Source of the DNA: Planctomycetia bacterium
Lineage (GTDB): Bacteria > Planctomycetota > PLA2 > JAEUHO01
Reading direction: 5' to 3'
DNA length: 9,791 nucleotides
NCBI GenBank assembly: GCA_030618975.1
Contig: JAUXCH010000120.1
Span: 1-9,791 of the forward strand
Shown here: positions 1 through 7,037 of the stretch, piece after piece
How the letters are laid out: the number at the start of each line of letters is the position of its first letter
Numbering within the stretch: position 1 is the first letter of the stretch
Position numbers and translations under genes: made by a program
The notes under the pieces: model-generated
The model's database searches: none
What the model was told of the DNA's origin: nothing
What the model saw: only the letters and a program-made list of their open reading frames with translations

Positions 1-1586
1 AGAACGATGATGCGCATGTCGCGGGTACGCGCGTCGTACTTCAGCTCGTCGATCGCCATGATCGAGGATACGTGGCGGTTGCTCGCGATCGTCGTGGCCG
101 GGTCACCGAGGTCGGCGCGGACGATCACGAAGTCGAGCGTCGGCGCGTTCTTGGCCATGCTCACGCCCTTGGCGCCGTTGTCGGCCGAAGCCGCCACGTA
201 GCCGGCGTGCGCGAGGTCCATGAGGAGCCGGTTGCGCGTCTCGGAGCGGTCGTCGATGACCAGGCCCTGGCGGACGGCGTGCTCGGACGCAGCCTGCGCG
301 GCCAGGTGCGCGACCTTGTCGGCGTTCGGAAGACCCCGCTGGGGGCTCATGTAGAGCGCCGAGATCGCGGCCTCGTAGCGAACCCGTCGCTCGGGAGCGA
401 GCAGGGCGGCACCCAAGGGATGACCGGCCAGCCGCTCCGCGCCGTGCGTCGTGACGCAGAGGTGCATGGCCTCGATGGCCAGATCCCAGTCACGGTTCTT
501 GAGGGCGTGGCGCAGGGCTGCGGTCGCGGCGTCGAATCCCTGGGTTGCGGCCAGGTCGAAGGCGCCTGCCAGCACGTCCGGCTTCTCGCCACCGTCGGCG
601 GCGATCACGTCCCCGACGAGCTTCTGGCTGAGGAGCGCGCGGACGAGCAGGCTGCGGGCGGGCAGGAGGTCCGGGTTGAGCGCCAGGGCGTCGTACGCCA
701 TCTGCTCGGCCATCTGGGGGCCGTACAGGTAGGCTGGCACCGTGTAGGGAGCCAGTTCCCCGTCCTTCCACTTCCAGACGTCACGCGACGCGCCGAAGTC
801 CATGACGAGACTCGGATCGTCCGTGAGGAAACGCTCGCCCAGGCTCCAGAATGCGTTCGCGGCGGACGAAGGCAGCCTCCGGCCGTCGCTGATCTTGGTC
901 AGCGCGGCGGTGGCCTTGGTGCGAACGCCCTCGTCTTCGTCGCCTTCCTTCAGCCGTAGGAGCGCGGGGACGGCGAGGGGATCGCGCAGGTCACCCAGGA
1001 CGGCTGCGGCGTTGCCGCGCAACCGGGGGTTGTCGCTCTGCAGCACCTCGACCAGCGCAGGAACTGCGCCCACGTTCAAGCGCTGCAATGCGAGCATCGT
1101 GTTGACCACGACGGTCGCATCCGAACGAGCCAGATACGGGTAGAGATACGGAACGGCGTGACCGCCGGCCACGATGAGACGGACGCCTGCCTTGCGGCGC
1201 TTGTCCAGGCTCTCGTCGTTGACCGCCATCTCGACCATGTCCTGGATCTCGTCGGGATCCATCCGGGTCTGCCGAACACCCGGGCGGGCCTTGTCGAGCA
1301 GGTACTTCATCAGCCGCTCGTGCTCGCCCTGTCTCGCGAGCGCCCGCAGCAGGACCTTCTCGTCCGCATCGCGGAGGATCGCGTAGACATCGTCGTCGCC
1401 GGGATTGCTGGCGACGTAGATGCGCAGCTTCTCGAGCGCAGCCTCGTAGCGTCCGGCCGCATAGTCTTCAAGGGCGGCGGTGAGGCCTCCCTCATCCGCA
1501 ACGGCCGGTGCCGGGCCGAGGATCCCGCCCAACAGGACGGCAAAACCCAGCAACACGAGTCCGGCACGAAGGCGCTGTGCCTTCAT
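1..1586 (-). CDS. Exported HEAT-repeat protein with C-terminal receiver-like domain (3' end outside window)
   Basis: The frame is open from ATG at 1586 to the window edge, giving 528 complete codons without a stop, so the C-terminus is missing. The start is supported by a GGGAGG Shine-Dalgarno about 6 nt upstream and by a signal peptide: basic MKAQRLR, a hydrophobic core, and likely cleavage after AVA at residue 30. A TPR-like helix pair follows at about 35-70, then HEAT repeats at about 121-232 with the typical pattern of VPALVEVL and AAAVLGDLRDPLAVPALLRL. A second TPR-like stretch lies near 288-320. From about 441 the sequence resembles a two-component receiver: acidic pair D445-D446, a helix ending in AGY, and the strand FVIV at 486-489. 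Arg490 sits where the phosphorylated Asp is expected, with Asp492 nearby. HEAT and TPR repeats normally mediate protein binding; the substrate or partner is unknown. An extracytoplasmic receiver-like domain is unusual. Gene identity is confident; receiver homology is moderately confident. Confidence 0.85.
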   Translation of the reverse strand, partial: MKAQRLRAGLVLLGFAVLLGGILGPAPAVADEGGLTAALEDYAAGRYEAALEKLRIYVASNPGDDDVYAILRDADEKVLLRALARQGEHERLMKYLLDKARPGVRQTRMDPDEIQDMVEMAVNDESLDKRRKAGVRLIVAGGHAVPYLYPYLARSDATVVVNTMLALQRLNVGAVPALVEVLQSDNPRLRGNAAAVLGDLRDPLAVPALLRLKEGDEDEGVRTKATAALTKISDGRRLPSSAANAFWSLGERFLTDDPSLVMDFGASRDVWKWKDGELAPYTVPAYLYGPQMAEQMAYDALALNPDLLPARSLLVRALLSQKLVGDVIAADGGEKPDVLAGAFDLAATQGFDAATAALRHALKNRDWDLAIEAMHLCVTTHGAERLAGHPLGAALLAPERRVRYEAAISALYMSPQRGLPNADKVAHLAAQAASEHAVRQGLVIDDRSETRNRLLMDLAHAGYVAASADNGAKGVSMAKNAPTLDFVIVRADLGDPATTIASNRHVSSIMAIDELKYDARTRDMRIIV

Positions 1587-1702
1587 ACGAGTCCTCCCTT
1601 CGACGGCGCCCCGAGTCCGGTTCTGACCCGGCGAGCCACCGCCATCCTGCCACCTCCGATTTGCCGCCAAATCCCGCGCGCAGCGGGACTTGCGACCGCG
1701 GA

Positions 1703-1732
1703 AGTGTATGCACGCGATCTCGCGAGTGTCAA
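1703..1732 (-). promoter_or_regulatory. Sigma70-like promoter of the HEAT-repeat gene
   Basis: On the minus strand a perfect TTGACA (-35, 1732-1727) is followed after 18 nt by TACACT (-10, 1708-1703). Transcription would begin near 1696 and leave a leader of about 110 nt before the ATG at 1586. The spacer contains the inverted repeat CGCGA-TC-TCGCG (plus-strand 1713-1724), which could be an operator. The leader can form a small hairpin, CCCGC with GCGGG at 1673-1687. This is the strongest promoter match in the window. Confidence 0.65.
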
Positions 1733-1832
1733 GGTTGCATCACGACGCGCATCCGGCTGCGATCGGCACGGACCGGGCGGCGTCGACGGGCCCGAGGCCC
1801 CCGGCGGGAGGCCGACCCCAAGGTGTTGGGGC

Positions 1833-1867
1833 GTAGGGGGTTGCGGGAGCATCCCGCGCCCCCCTAC
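1833..1867 (-). terminator. Strong hairpin downstream of the GH3 gene, probable terminator
   Basis: GTAGGGGG (1833-1840) pairs with CCCCCTAC (1860-1867), and inside it GCGGGA (1843-1848) pairs with TCCCGC (1852-1857) around a 3-nt loop. The two stems are separated by a 2 x 2 internal loop, giving 14 base pairs. It begins 22 nt after the GH3 stop codon. No T-run follows on the minus strand, so it is not a canonical intrinsic terminator. It may instead stabilise the 3' end or work in a GC-rich host with relaxed U-tract needs. Confidence 0.5.
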
Positions 1868-1889
1868 AAACGGGCGTACGACTCGCGGG

Positions 1890-3308
1890 TCAGGGCAGCA
1901 GACACGTAGCCAGGGCCCGTTCGACCGCTTCGCCCGCCCCGGGCACGTGGACGGCGCCGTCGGGCGGCACGGGTCCGCACCAGACGAACCGGACCGGTCT
2001 CCCCTCGTGGGCCACGATACGCCGCAAGCGATCGACGGTGGCGCGTCCTTCGGGGCAGAGCCCCCCCGGGCCCTTCGAGGAGCGAACGGAAGCCATCACG
2101 ACGATCGTGCCGCGGTCCGGGACGACGCCCGGCCCGCCGGAAGCGCTGGCGATCTCGACCTCGACGCCCGTTTTGCTTCCACGCGCCGCGAGCTGCAGGC
2201 CGCGTTCGGGCACGTCGTCGTCGTCGAGCACGAGGACATGGTGCCTCTCGGGGGGACCGTGCCACGCAAGCCCGACGGCACGCACGGCGACGGCGTCGAC
2301 GAGTTCGGCCTCCTCGGCGGGATCGGGCGCGGACACCGCCGCCAGGCGCGCTTTCTGCAAGTTCTCGAAGAGACGTTCGACGCGCCGTCCGGCGCGCTCG
2401 AGGGCGTCGCCGGGAAGGGCATCCAGGCCCGCGGCGACGAGCTCCGGCTCGTCGGGGCAGAGCAGGAGATCGCACCCGGCGAGCAACGCGCGGCGTCCCG
2501 CCTCCACCTCGCCGATCCCGCTGTGCGCGCCCGCCATGCAGAGCGCGTCGGTGAACACGGCGACGTCGTCGGCGTCGGATGCCGTCCGACGCAACCGGGA
2601 CAGGATCTCGCGGCTGAACGTCGCGATCACACCCGACCCGTCGAGCGCCGGATAGCGAACGTGCGCCGTCATCACGGCGGGGCAGATCCCGGCGCCGAGC
2701 ACCGCATCGAAGGGCAGCAGGTCGCGCGCCTCGATGCGCTCGAGAGGATCGTCGACGAACGGCACGGCGTCGTGGCTGTCCGCGGTGGTGGCCCCGTGCC
2801 CGGGGTAGTGCTTCGCCACGGGGACGGCGCCGCCGGCGACGGCACCCCGGAGGTACCCGGCGCCCAGTGCGGCGACCCGGGCGGGGTCCCAGCTGAAGGC
2901 CCTGCTCCCCACGATCGGGTTCGTCGGCTCGCTCATCACGTCGAGCACGGGCGCGAAGAGGACGTCGACGCCGACGGAGAGGGCGTCCCGTGCGGTCATC
3001 GCCCCGCAGGCGGCCACCTCGTCGGGCGACGCGCCCAGGCCCCACACGGCGGCCTCCGGCAACCGCCTGAGCCCCTCGACCTGCTGACCCGCGCCGCACT
3101 CCATGTCCGAGGCCACGAAGAGCGGTCGCCTGGCGGCGTCGCGGAGGCGCTCGAGGAGGGCCCGGACCTGCTCCGCCTCGCCCCCGAAGAGGCAGAAGCC
3201 TGCGACCCAGGGCTCCCGGGCCCGGGCGAGCGCCAGCGCCTCTTCCCGGGCCGGGTCCCCCGTGGCGAGACGGATGGAGGGAACGAGCAGCGGCGGGCAC
3301 GTGGGCAT
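1890..3308 (-). CDS. nagZ: Glycoside hydrolase family 3, NagZ-type beta-N-acetylhexosaminidase
   Basis: The 472-residue product matches the NagZ branch of GH3, which removes terminal beta-N-acetylglucosamine, typically from peptidoglycan fragments during cell-wall recycling. Visible motifs are the DxE of the first barrel strands (D68, E70), EPTNPIVGSRAF at 127-138, KHYPGHG at 166-172 with the sugar-binding Lys-His pair, the mobile-loop DSH at 177-179 carrying the NagZ catalytic His (H179), and TDALCM at 253-258, where D254 fits the nucleophile. A shorter C-terminal GH3 domain (about 335-472) follows, as in two-domain NagZ proteins. ATG 3308 was chosen because the barrel begins a few residues later; the open frame continues to 3563 but is Pro/Gly/Arg-rich and not protein-like. 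No good Shine-Dalgarno or signal peptide is seen, so the enzyme is probably cytoplasmic. The start is less certain than the family. Confidence 0.9.
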   Translation of the reverse strand: MPTCPPLLVPSIRLATGDPAREEALALARAREPWVAGFCLFGGEAEQVRALLERLRDAARRPLFVASDMECGAGQQVEGLRRLPEAAVWGLGASPDEVAACGAMTARDALSVGVDVLFAPVLDVMSEPTNPIVGSRAFSWDPARVAALGAGYLRGAVAGGAVPVAKHYPGHGATTADSHDAVPFVDDPLERIEARDLLPFDAVLGAGICPAVMTAHVRYPALDGSGVIATFSREILSRLRRTASDADDVAVFTDALCMAGAHSGIGEVEAGRRALLAGCDLLLCPDEPELVAAGLDALPGDALERAGRRVERLFENLQKARLAAVSAPDPAEEAELVDAVAVRAVGLAWHGPPERHHVLVLDDDDVPERGLQLAARGSKTGVEVEIASASGGPGVVPDRGTIVVMASVRSSKGPGGLCPEGRATVDRLRRIVAHEGRPVRFVWCGPVPPDGAVHVPGAGEAVERALATCLLP

Positions 3309-3574
3309 GCCCCCAAGAGATCGGACGCACGAACGCAACGCTTCGGGGTCAGGTGAAATTCCGCGCTTTTCGCAGGCTGCGGACGGGGGTCCCGGATCGG
3401 CCGGCGCCGAGACTCCCAGGGTGTCCACGTGCCCCCCCGGGGGGACGCGCGCGGCTCGCACGGGGGCTCCCATGGGGGCTCCCGGGCAGCGACGATGCCC
3501 GGGCAGCGGTGAGGGCGATCCACCTCGCCGCGTTGCCCACGTGCCCGTTGGCGTTGGATGCACGGCCCCCCGCC

Positions 3575-3640
3575 CAGGCTGCCCGTGGGCGGCGACCGGT
3601 CGCCGCCGCTCGTGCCGATCACGCTACGCAAACGGCCCGT
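3575..3640. repeat. Intergenic direct repeat, copy A
   Basis: It aligns without gaps to 3732-3797 at a constant offset of 157 bp. The left half (CAGGCT to the palindrome) has only three mismatches, the centre diverges, and AACGGCCCG at the right is identical. The core is an 18-bp perfect palindrome, GCGGCGACCGGTCGCCGC at 3589-3606. Weaker similarity continues about 25 bp beyond 3640. Confidence 0.6.
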
Positions 3641-3731
3641 GGAGGCCTGACGAGAGCGCATCGCCTGCGATACACAGCGGCGCTTTCACCGGCCGCTTCG
3701 AGCCCCGTCTCGAAGGTTCACCCGCTATTTT

Positions 3732-3797
3732 CAGGCTTCCCAGGGGCGGCGACCGGTCGCCGTTTTTCGTGCTGTTTGCGATACACGAACGGCCCGC
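3732..3797. repeat. Intergenic direct repeat, copy B
   Basis: This is the second copy of the element at 3575-3640, with the same palindrome GGCGACCGGTCGCC. Here the palindrome is followed by five T residues, and a further stem TTCGTG/CACGAA (3766-3788 region) can form on the right. The right half is less like copy A than the left half, so the copies are an old duplication or two members of a dispersed family. Confidence 0.6.
3747..3767 (+). terminator. Hairpin plus T-run, intrinsic-terminator-like, plus strand
   Basis: CGGCGA (3747-3752) pairs with TCGCCG (3757-3762) around a CCGG loop, followed directly by TTTTT (3763-3767). The form is that of an intrinsic terminator read on the plus strand, but no plus-strand gene lies upstream. 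It could block antisense transcription into the FHA-CAP gene, or be incidental to the repeat palindrome. Confidence 0.3.
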
Positions 3798-3834
3798 GCC
3801 GGCTCGCGGGGAGCGGCACGCCCTGGCCGGATCA

Positions 3835-3847
3835 CGCTCCGGGAGCG
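3835..3847 (-). terminator. Small hairpin after the FHA-CAP stop codon
   Basis: CGCTC and GAGCG form a 5-bp stem with a 3-nt loop, starting 12 nt after the FHA-CAP stop on the minus strand. No T-run follows. It is a weak terminator candidate, placed where one would be expected. Confidence 0.25.
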
Positions 3848-3859
3848 CGGGGAAAGCCG

Positions 3860-6800
3860 CTATCCGGGCGGGTCCTCGGGCGCATCCTCGTCCGCGGGGG
3901 GATCGTCGAGCGGCACCACGGGCGGCTCGTCCGGAAACTCGGGCGTGCCGGGCTGGCGCGGGCGCCCGCTCTCGTCCTCGGGCTCCGGCGCGAAGAAGGC
4001 CTCGGGCTCGGGCAGCGGATCGGGCACCTTCAGCTTCTTGGAGCCCGCCCGTCCGAAGAGCTGGGTCCACCAGGAGCCGCCGGAGCGACCGGCACCCATC
4101 TCGGTCCAGTTCGCGTTGATCATGTTGCGATGGTGGCCGCTGGACCGGAACCAGGCCTGGAAGGCGTCGCGGCCCGTCCACGTGCCGCGCGCGATGTTCT
4201 CGCCGACGCCGCCGCCGTAGCCCCGGGCACGGGCGCGGTCACCCGGCGTGCGGTTCTCCGCCGTGGGGTTCTTGTGGGCGGGCACGTTGTGCGCGAAGTA
4301 GTCGTGCTCGCGCATGTGGTGGCTGTGACCGCGGGCCGCGCGGACGAGGCGCTCGTTGATCTTGACCGCCCAGCGGCCCATCATCATCCGGTACTCGTTC
4401 ACCGCCAGCACGCACTCCTGCTCCTCGCGCGTGGCCGTCGTCGGCAGCTTCACGTTGTAGGCCAGCACCTTCAGCGAGTACTCGCGGATGTTCTTCGACT
4501 TCGAGGTCGGCGTGAAGGTGGGCATGTCCACCTCGAGGTTCACGCGCCGGCGCACATCGTCGATCGTCGGCTTGAAGGTGGGATCCGCGCGGACGAGGTA
4601 CCCGTCGACATCGCTCACGACCTCGAGCGTCTCGCGGGCCTCGTCGCTCCAACCGACGACGACGTCGAAAGGGCGCTCCCAGACCTGGCGGACGGCATCC
4701 ACGCGGGCGACCACCTCGTCGGTGTTCTGCCCGGAGGGGTTCGGGTAGGGCCAGGCGCGGTCGTTCTTGATGAGGGCCAGTGCGTGGGACCGGCGTTTCT
4801 CGAGCTCGGCGAAGAGCTTCTGCTTCGTGCGGCCGCTGCTGAAGACCCGGAGCTGCGCGAGGCCGTCGATCACGCTGCCGCGGCGGGCTTTCAAGGCCGC
4901 CACGAGCGCGTCCCCGGCGACTGGCCCCAGGGCGAGCAACTCCTCGGCAGCGGCCGTCCAGACCTTGTCGTCCCGGTGGGCGACCCGCCGGACCCCGTCC
5001 TCGATCCTGGCGAGGAGGACGAGGCGATCGCGCTCGGGCGGGGTGACCCAGCGCCGCTCGTGCGCGACGTACCCCCCCTCGGGGACCTCCTCGTCGCGCC
5101 AGCGGGCGATGAGCGGGAACAGGACGGTCGTCTCGACGCCGCCCTCGCCCGCCTCGAACAGGAACGGCTCGGCCTCCTCCGTCGCGCCGACCTCCCGCAG
5201 GAGCGCCGCGAGGGCGAGTGCGGCGCGGCCGTCGGCCTTCGTCCGGGCGGCGACCTGGACGATGCGCGCGGGCGGCAGGGCCGACCAGCGGTACACCGTC
5301 GTCCCACCGGTGACGGACCCGGTCACCTTCTCGCCGTCCGCGCGAACGAGGGCCACGAAGAACTTCGGCCCCATCTCGACGCGCCGGAACCGCTCGGGGT
5401 GGTCGGTGATGGCCGCGACGAGGACGGCCACGCCGTCGCGGGCCCACGTCAGGTCCTCGAGGCGGTCGGTGAGGACGTCGCGCGGCCAGGTGTTCTCGAG
5501 CGTCTCTCGAAGCGCGGCTTCGAGCGTCTCCCGGCCGGCCTCGAACTTCCAGGCCGCGGCCTGTTCGTCGGCCGCGGCCAGGGCCGTCTCGGCCGCCCGC
5601 TTCTCGGCGGCGACGGACGCCGGCGTCGGCGCGCCCTCCGGCGGCGCGGTGGCAGGCGTCGGCGCGGCCGCCGCCGAGTGCCCGGCCCGGATCTCGGTCC
5701 CGTACGCGTCCACGGCCTCGGCCAGGCGCGCGTAGGCGTCGGTGCCCTCGTACCGACCCACGCGGGACTCCAGGAGCCGCAGCCCGGCCTCGGGGCCCTC
5801 CTTCGCGGCGGCGGCCTGCGCCTCGGCGAGGAGCTTCGTCGCCGCCGCGGCGGCCTTCTGCTCCAGGTCGGCGAGCGCCTGCGTCGCGGCCGGTCGCGGG
5901 TCCGCGCCGGGGCGCGCCTCCCTCTCGAGCGCCGTCCAGACCGCGCGCGCAACCCCGAACTGCTCCCCGGCGAGCAGGGCGTCGGCCTCGACGCGTGCCG
6001 CTCCCACCCGCTCGGCGACCCAGGCGTCCTGCGCCTTGCGGATCTTCTCGACCTGTGCGTCGAAGCGCGTCGCCAGCGCGGGCCCGTGTTGCTGGAGGAA
6101 CACCTGGCGGAGCGTGCCGACGGAGGCGAGATCCAGGTCGAGCCGCTGGGTCCAGAACCGCTCGAGCTCCGCGTCCGCGGCGTGGATCGCCTGGCGGGTG
6201 CGCTCGAGGTAGAGCTCGACGAGCTCGGCCTGCTTGGTGGAGCTCGTGTCGCCTGCGAGCGAGGCGAGCACTTCGCGCGCGGACTCGTAGTCCTTGTCGC
6301 GGTAGAGGTCGAGTGCGTAGTCGAGTCGATGCTCCTGCGAGGCGCGCTTGCTCGCGTCTCCCCCACCGAGGACGAAGGCGAGGCCGAGCGCGAGGGCCGC
6401 CGCGGCCGCGAGACCGAGCAGCGGCCCGAGCAGGCGGTGACCGCCCGGCTGCCCCCGCGGGGTCGCGGCAGACGGCCCCGACGCGCCGCTCGCCGCCTTC
6501 GCGGGCACGCGGGCCGGCTCGCGCGGCGTACGAGACTGCTCGCGCGGCGCACGCACCTGCGCGGGAGTCTCTGCGCGCAGGACGATCTTCGCGTCGCCCA
6601 CCTCGAGCACGTCGCCCGGGTTCAGGCTGAGCTGCTGGATCTCGATCCCGTTCACGCGCGTGGGGATGCCGCTGTTCGCGTCCTTCACGACCACGCGGCC
6701 GTCGGCCAGGGGCTCGAGAACACATTGCGTGGCGGCGAGCCCGCCCGACTCGATCCTGAGGTCCGCGTCGGCGGCCGACCCGATCCGAACCGCGCGCTCC

Positions 6801-6916
6801 GGCATCGGCGCCTCGAAGGAGCGCCCGGCGACTTCGACGCGAATCGTGAGGCTGGCGATGGCGGCTCTCCCCGTGGATCGGGATCGGGGTTCCGGTTCCG
6901 GTTCCGGTTCCGGCAC
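3860..6916 (-). CDS. Membrane protein with degenerate FHA domain and C-terminal CAP/SCP domain
   Basis: Read from GTG 6916 the product has 1018 residues. Residues 24-113 form an FHA-like beta domain (VRIGSAADADL at 43-53, VNG at 88-90, GDVLEVGD at 101-108). A basic Pro/Ala linker and one membrane helix (160-185) follow, then a long Ala/Glu-rich helical region (about 190-470), an unassigned mixed region (about 480-830), a CAP/SCP domain (about 835-955) and an acidic Pro-rich tail (963-1018). CAP landmarks are present: H864 in ARGHSHHM, H876, GENIA at 905-909 (E906) and SSGHHRNM at 925-932. The expected topology is FHA in the cytoplasm and CAP outside. CAP domains occur in secreted envelope and host-interaction proteins, and in bacteria their role is mostly unknown. 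The FHA domain lacks the usual SRxH and the Asn of SxNG, so phosphothreonine binding is doubtful. The start is uncertain; an in-frame ATC at 6859 has a much better ribosome-binding site. Confidence 0.88.
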   Translation of the reverse strand: MPEPEPEPEPRSRSTGRAAIASLTIRVEVAGRSFEAPMPERAVRIGSAADADLRIESGGLAATQCVLEPLADGRVVVKDANSGIPTRVNGIEIQQLSLNPGDVLEVGDAKIVLRAETPAQVRAPREQSRTPREPARVPAKAASGASGPSAATPRGQPGGHRLLGPLLGLAAAAALALGLAFVLGGGDASKRASQEHRLDYALDLYRDKDYESAREVLASLAGDTSSTKQAELVELYLERTRQAIHAADAELERFWTQRLDLDLASVGTLRQVFLQQHGPALATRFDAQVEKIRKAQDAWVAERVGAARVEADALLAGEQFGVARAVWTALEREARPGADPRPAATQALADLEQKAAAAATKLLAEAQAAAAKEGPEAGLRLLESRVGRYEGTDAYARLAEAVDAYGTEIRAGHSAAAAPTPATAPPEGAPTPASVAAEKRAAETALAAADEQAAAWKFEAGRETLEAALRETLENTWPRDVLTDRLEDLTWARDGVAVLVAAITDHPERFRRVEMGPKFFVALVRADGEKVTGSVTGGTTVYRWSALPPARIVQVAARTKADGRAALALAALLREVGATEEAEPFLFEAGEGGVETTVLFPLIARWRDEEVPEGGYVAHERRWVTPPERDRLVLLARIEDGVRRVAHRDDKVWTAAAEELLALGPVAGDALVAALKARRGSVIDGLAQLRVFSSGRTKQKLFAELEKRRSHALALIKNDRAWPYPNPSGQNTDEVVARVDAVRQVWERPFDVVVGWSDEARETLEVVSDVDGYLVRADPTFKPTIDDVRRRVNLEVDMPTFTPTSKSKNIREYSLKVLAYNVKLPTTATREEQECVLAVNEYRMMMGRWAVKINERLVRAARGHSHHMREHDYFAHNVPAHKNPTAENRTPGDRARARGYGGGVGENIARGTWTGRDAFQAWFRSSGHHRNMINANWTEMGAGRSGGSWWTQLFGRAGSKKLKVPDPLPEPEAFFAPEPEDESGRPRQPGTPEFPDEPPVVPLDDPPADEDAPEDPPG
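6857..6872 (-). promoter_or_regulatory. Shine-Dalgarno and possible ATC start of the FHA-CAP gene
   Basis: On the minus strand GGGGAG (6872-6867) lies 7 nt before an ATC (6859-6857) in the FHA-CAP frame, codon 20 of the GTG-start version. Translation from here would read (M)ASLTIRVEV, a natural beginning for an FHA domain. GTG 6916, the only other upstream option before an in-frame stop, lacks a Shine-Dalgarno. AUC starts are very rare, so a sequencing error or a mutated ATG is an alternative. Confidence 0.4.
6888..6913. repeat. GGTTCC hexanucleotide microsatellite at the start of the FHA-CAP gene
   Basis: Four perfect GGTTCC units plus GG occupy 6888-6913, preceded by two related GGATCG units. 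On the minus strand they read CCG GAA, giving an N-terminal Pro-Glu repeat if GTG 6916 is the start. If the ATC at 6859 is used, the repeat lies in the leader. Unit number changes keep the reading frame but would change the peptide or leader length. Confidence 0.8.
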
Positions 6917-6971
6917 GAACGAGCACCGGTTTCACGGGGGTCCGGGCCGGCGTACGCCACCGGCGCCGGAG

Positions 6972-7001
6972 ATCGTACGTTCCGGACGTGGCGCGGGTCA
7001 C
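6972..7001 (-). promoter_or_regulatory. Candidate promoter of the FHA-CAP gene
   Basis: On the minus strand GTGACC (7001-6996) is followed after 18 nt by TACGAT (6977-6972), placing a start site near 6965. The -10 overlaps a CGTACG palindrome (6974-6979). The early transcript could form a stem of CCGGCG with CGCCGG (6947-6969). The match is moderate, but it sits in the 121-bp gap exactly where a promoter is needed, and the -10 resembles the others in this window. Confidence 0.4.
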
Positions 7002-7037
7002 GGATACCCCGGCAGCGTGGGGACGAGGGTCGGCCCG

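Larger units (their letters stand above)
1587..1889. other. 303-bp intergenic region between GH3 and HEAT-repeat genes
   Basis: This stretch separates two genes of the same orientation. It holds the hairpin downstream of the GH3 gene (1833-1867), one CGTACG palindrome (1875-1880) just after the GH3 stop, and the promoter and leader of the HEAT-repeat gene. The hairpin followed by a fresh promoter argues that the two genes are separate transcription units. I see no small gene or RNA gene in it. Confidence 0.6.
3309..3859. other. 551-bp intergenic region rich in repeats and palindromes
   Basis: This lies between the FHA-CAP stop (3860) and the GH3 start (3308), both on the minus strand. It contains two diverged copies of a 66-bp element (3575-3640 and 3732-3797), a shared 10-mer TGCGATACAC at 3666-3675 and 3777-3786, a TTCGAG/CTCGAA hairpin at 3697-3714, and local direct duplications (GGGGGCTCCC at 3462 and 3474; CCCGGGCAGCG at 3481 and 3498). 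GGGGTCAGGTGAAATT at 3345-3360 resembles a repeat I have seen scattered in some GC-rich genomes; that is memory only. Open frames cross this region on both strands, but none looks like a protein. I found no convincing promoter for the GH3 gene here. Confidence 0.55.

Noticed and set aside
1158..3356. Plus-strand open frame of 732 codons
   Set aside because: It is antisense to the GH3 gene, whose catalytic motifs are clear, and crosses two genes and an intergenic gap. No recognisable domain.
3342..3373. GGGGTCAGGTGAAATT as a named dispersed repeat or promoter
   Set aside because: It resembles something seen in other genomes, but one copy in this window and no -35/-10 pair is not enough; it is only mentioned in the intergenic note.
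3309..3563. Upstream extension of the GH3 gene to ATG 3563
   Set aside because: The added 85 residues are Pro/Gly/Arg-rich and unlike any NagZ N-terminus, the DNA is repeat-rich, and the barrel begins directly after ATG 3308.
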